A DNA stretch of 16,197 bases from contig CAZERD010000031.1 of the NCBI GenBank assembly GCA_964515405.1, forward strand, positions 1-16,197, read 5' to 3'. Source of the DNA: CAZERD01 sp964515405. Its GTDB lineage: Bacteria; Campylobacterota_A; Desulfurellia; Desulfurellales; CAZERD01. The notes beneath the pieces are model-generated. The model ran no database searches. It was not told the DNA's origin and saw only the letters and a program-made list of their open reading frames with translations. How positions within the stretch are numbered: the stretch's first letter is position 1; every line of letters starts with the position of its first letter. A program made the translations under genes and the position numbers. Shown piece after piece: positions 14,370 through 16,197 of this stretch.

Positions 14370-14963
14370 TGGAACACGTTTTATCTCCTTTAGTGTTTTC
14401 TCAACCTGTTTTCTTGTGTGTTCAAGACTGTTGGAGTTGTCTATTACAAAGTCAGCACGTCTTATTTTTTCTTCTATAGGCATCTGGAGCAGGATTCTTT
14501 GCAGTGCCTCTTCTTCGGAGAAACCGTTTCTTTTCATGAGTCTTTTTATTTGTGTGTGTCTATTGGTGTATACAACCACCGTGCAACAAAATATATGTTC
14601 TAAACTCTTTTCAAAAAGGAGGGGTGTTTCGTATATTACTATTGCATCGGGATGTTTCTTTTTTATTGCTTCGAGTTTTCTGTTTCTGATTACTTCAACG
14701 GTTGGATGGATGATGTTTTCAAGTACAGCCAGCTTTCCCTTGTTTTTTAAGACGATATTACCTAGTTTTTTTCTGTCAATGTTACCGTTGCTGCTGAGTA
14801 CGTCTCCAAATCTTGAGAGTATTTCTTCCCTTATGTTATCTATCTTTAAAGCTTCGTGGGCAAGTTGATCGGCATCTATGATGTAGCAGCCTAATTCTTT
14901 AAACATAGTGGCGACTGTTGTTTTTCCTGTGGCTATGGAACCCGAGAGCCCTATAAGTTTCAA
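14364..14963 (-). CDS. coaE: Dephospho-CoA kinase CoaE
   Basis: Last step of coenzyme A synthesis: phosphorylates the 3'-OH of dephospho-CoA. The 199-residue protein shows the P-loop LSGSIATGKTT, the DADQLAHEAL motif (DADxxxH), IHPTV, ETPLLFE and the lid helixes. I chose TTG at 14963-14961 as the start: it overlaps the upstream glycosylase stop (TTGA), has GGAGGG six bases upstream, and puts the P-loop at the normal distance from the N-terminus. A longer frame from 15011 would add 16 residues (MQTDTHLPRM...) unlike the family. It is the last of three - strand genes and runs into the end of dtd. Confidence 0.94.
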   Translation of the reverse strand: MKLIGLSGSIATGKTTVATMFKELGCYIIDADQLAHEALKIDNIREEILSRFGDVLSSNGNIDRKKLGNIVLKNKGKLAVLENIIHPTVEVIRNRKLEAIKKKHPDAIVIYETPLLFEKSLEHIFCCTVVVYTNRHTQIKRLMKRNGFSEEEALQRILLQMPIEEKIRRADFVIDNSNSLEHTRKQVEKTLKEIKRVPL

Positions 14964-15592
14964 GGCAGTCCCTCCAGAGGGCATCCTTGGCAAGTGGGTG
15001 TCGGTTTGCAAAATTCCTTTCCAAGTTTTACTATGAGTGCGTGGTATTCATTGTAGATTTTGACATCTGGGTTGATGTTATTCATAAATAAAGCTTGTGC
15101 CTGTTTATAGGATGATATTTTGTTGCCCCCGTGTCTGCTTAATAATCTTTTTGTGTATGTATCTATTACAAATACCGGTCTATTGAACACATACAATAGT
15201 ATGGAATCCGCTGTTTCCTCGCCGACCCCCTTCACTGTTAGGAGGGAGGCCCGCAGTGTAGATGTGGTTAGCTTGTTAAGTCTATCAAACCCACCGTTTT
15301 CGACAAAGAACGATGAAACCGATTTCAAATAATAGCATTTCTGATTGAAGAATCCAGCTGGTTTTATGAGGTTTTTTATTTTCTCTGGTTCTGCTTCGTG
15401 CAGTGCTTTGAGGTCGCACAGGTGTGCTCGTTTTAAAGCCGCAATTGCTTTCTCCACATTGTTCCACGCTGTATTTTGTGTTAATATAGCTCCTATCACT
15501 ATTTCGTCCTTGGTTTCCCCAGGCCACCAATTCTGTGGACCGAAAGCTTTGTAGAGGAGGTTATATATCAAGAGGAGCTTTTCACGGTTCAT
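14960..15592 (-). CDS. Endonuclease III-related HhH-GPD DNA glycosylase (COG2231/MagIII-like)
   Basis: Base-excision repair glycosylase of the endonuclease III superfamily. The 210 residues open with YKAFGPQNWWPGETKDE and GAILTQNTAWNNVEKAI, a pattern typical of the COG2231 branch that includes Helicobacter MagIII (3-methyladenine glycosylase). The helix-hairpin-helix is VKGVGEETAD, and the catalytic Asp is D144 in FVIDTYTKR. Where E. coli Nth has its lyase Lys120, this protein has Glu126, so I infer a monofunctional glycosylase without AP lyase. An iron-sulfur-like tail has only three Cys (195, 201, 204), and the gene ends with Pro210 where a fourth would sit. The ATG overlaps the nadE stop by four bases and the TGA overlaps coaE. 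The substrate base cannot be told. Confidence 0.85.
   Translation of the reverse strand: MNREKLLLIYNLLYKAFGPQNWWPGETKDEIVIGAILTQNTAWNNVEKAIAALKRAHLCDLKALHEAEPEKIKNLIKPAGFFNQKCYYLKSVSSFFVENGGFDRLNKLTTSTLRASLLTVKGVGEETADSILLYVFNRPVFVIDTYTKRLLSRHGGNKISSYKQAQALFMNNINPDVKIYNEYHALIVKLGKEFCKPTPTCQGCPLEGLP
14970..14975 (-). promoter_or_regulatory. Ribosome binding site choosing the coaE start
   Basis: On the - strand GGAGGG lies six bases before TTG 14963. It falls inside the last codons of the glycosylase gene. It supports a TTG start that overlaps the preceding stop. Confidence 0.7.
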
Positions 15593-16197
15593 AGCCCCCA
15601 GTCTCTTAAGTATCTAAAGTCCACATTCACAGTGCGTTCACTCACCTTGGCTATTATGGGAGGGAGCCTTTTAAATTGGTTTTTTGCTACTTTCTTCTCT
15701 ATAAGTTCAACAAGCTTTATGTCAAAGCCAAGCCTTTTGGATACCTCTTCTGGATTCCATCTGAGGTCATAGAGATGATACAATATTACATCAGCTTCGT
15801 CGTAAGAAAAACCGAGTTCATCTTCGTCCGTTTGTCCCACCCACAGGTCTGCTGTGGGTTTCTTTTTTACTATTCTTTCAGGTACCCCGATATGTGATGC
15901 AACTCCTCTGACCTGACATTTGTAGAGATCACCTAGTGGGTTCAAGCTGGAAGCCATGTCTCCGTACCATGTCCCGTAACCTAAGAGTAGTTCTGTTTTG
16001 TTGCTGGTACCTAGCACAAGGGATTTGTACATGTGTGAGTGATCAAAGAGGACAATCATTCTCATTCTGGCGAATACATTGCCAGCTCTCACCTTGTCAA
16101 TGTTTTTGAATCGTGAAATGTAGGCGTCAGACATGGGTGTTATATCTACCACGTTGTATTGTATTCCTGTTTCCTGAACCACCAGCATTGCATCTTC
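15589..16197 (-). CDS. nadE: NAD+ synthetase NadE, C-terminal part (runs off the window)
   Basis: Makes NAD from deamido-NAD, ATP and ammonia (or glutamine) in the cytosol. The visible 203 residues are the C-terminal part of the synthetase domain: NVFARMRMI, LGTSNKTELLLGYGTWYGD, a NPLGDLYKCQV block, then the KKKPTADLWVGQTDEDELGFSY motif and a basic tail. The ATP-binding SGGxDS loop would be beyond base 16197. Whether the protein also has an N-terminal glutaminase domain cannot be seen. The TGA overlaps the glycosylase ATG (ATGA), so nadE is the first visible gene of this three-gene - strand unit. Confidence 0.94.
   Translation of the reverse strand, partial: EDAMLVVQETGIQYNVVDITPMSDAYISRFKNIDKVRAGNVFARMRMIVLFDHSHMYKSLVLGTSNKTELLLGYGTWYGDMASSLNPLGDLYKCQVRGVASHIGVPERIVKKKPTADLWVGQTDEDELGFSYDEADVILYHLYDLRWNPEEVSKRLGFDIKLVELIEKKVAKNQFKRLPPIIAKVSERTVNVDFRYLRDWGL

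Noticed and set aside
14356..14868. 170-codon + strand open frame after dtd, rich in Phe, Ser and Leu, looking like a membrane protein
   Set aside because: It is the antisense of coaE, whose P-loop, DADxxxH and PLLFE motifs are clear. The hydrophobic look comes from reading Lys/Glu codons backwards.
14960..14980. Frameshift at the glycosylase end that would restore a fourth Cys (TGC in the +1 frame at 14964-14966)
   Set aside because: The shifted frame gives C-x4-C, not the expected C-x5-C, and continues into sequence that is clearly coaE in its own frame. The in-frame stop fits a normal TTGA overlap.

Overview
The window is a gene-packed stretch from a Gram-negative (diderm, lipid A-making) bacterium. 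Sixteen genes run on the + strand and build the outer membrane. Three housekeeping genes run on the - strand at the right end and meet them head-on. The lineage cannot be fixed from the sequence. Arg is mostly AGA/AGG and ATA is frequent for Ile, as in many thermophilic or deep-branching lineages. LpxB, LpxK, WaaA and the RecO-like protein are clearly diverged from the proteobacterial versions, so an uncultured or deep-branching phylum is plausible. TAA and TGA both end intact genes, so the code looks standard.

Layout. (1) 1-458: C-terminal proteolytic domain of Lon, with an in-frame TAA at 54-56 but everything downstream intact. (2) 455-2310: lolC/E-type permease and lolD ATPase, for lipoprotein release. 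(3) 2312-5098: bamA and an ompH/skp-type periplasmic chaperone, for outer-membrane protein assembly. (4) 5101-8459: lpxD, fabZ, lpxA, lpxB, the acylation and disaccharide steps of lipid A synthesis. (5) 8456-12950: a DUF374 acyltransferase, lpxK, msbA and waaA, covering late acylation, 4'-phosphorylation, flipping and Kdo addition. (6) 12947-14369: a YjbQ-family protein, a short RecO-like protein, and dtd. (7) - strand, 16197 down to 14364: nadE (runs off the window), an endonuclease III-related HhH-GPD glycosylase, and coaE.

The + strand genes look like one long operon. Seven of their fifteen junctions are four-base ATGA/GTGA overlaps, most others overlap or nearly touch, and the longest gap is about 15 bases. 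The - strand trio has two more four-base overlaps. There is no stretch without a gene longer than a few tens of bases, so no room for promoters, terminators, RNA genes or arrays; I saw none. No mobile element, CRISPR array, tRNA or rRNA is visible.

Together the genes supply most of the Raetz pathway plus the machines that place lipoproteins and beta-barrels. lpxC and the LpxH/LpxI/LpxG step are not in the window. I did not find an evidently new multi-gene system. The points most worth a second look are the lon nonsense codon, the diverged motifs in LpxB and LpxK, the RecO-like and glycosylase genes, and the head-on dtd/coaE junction.
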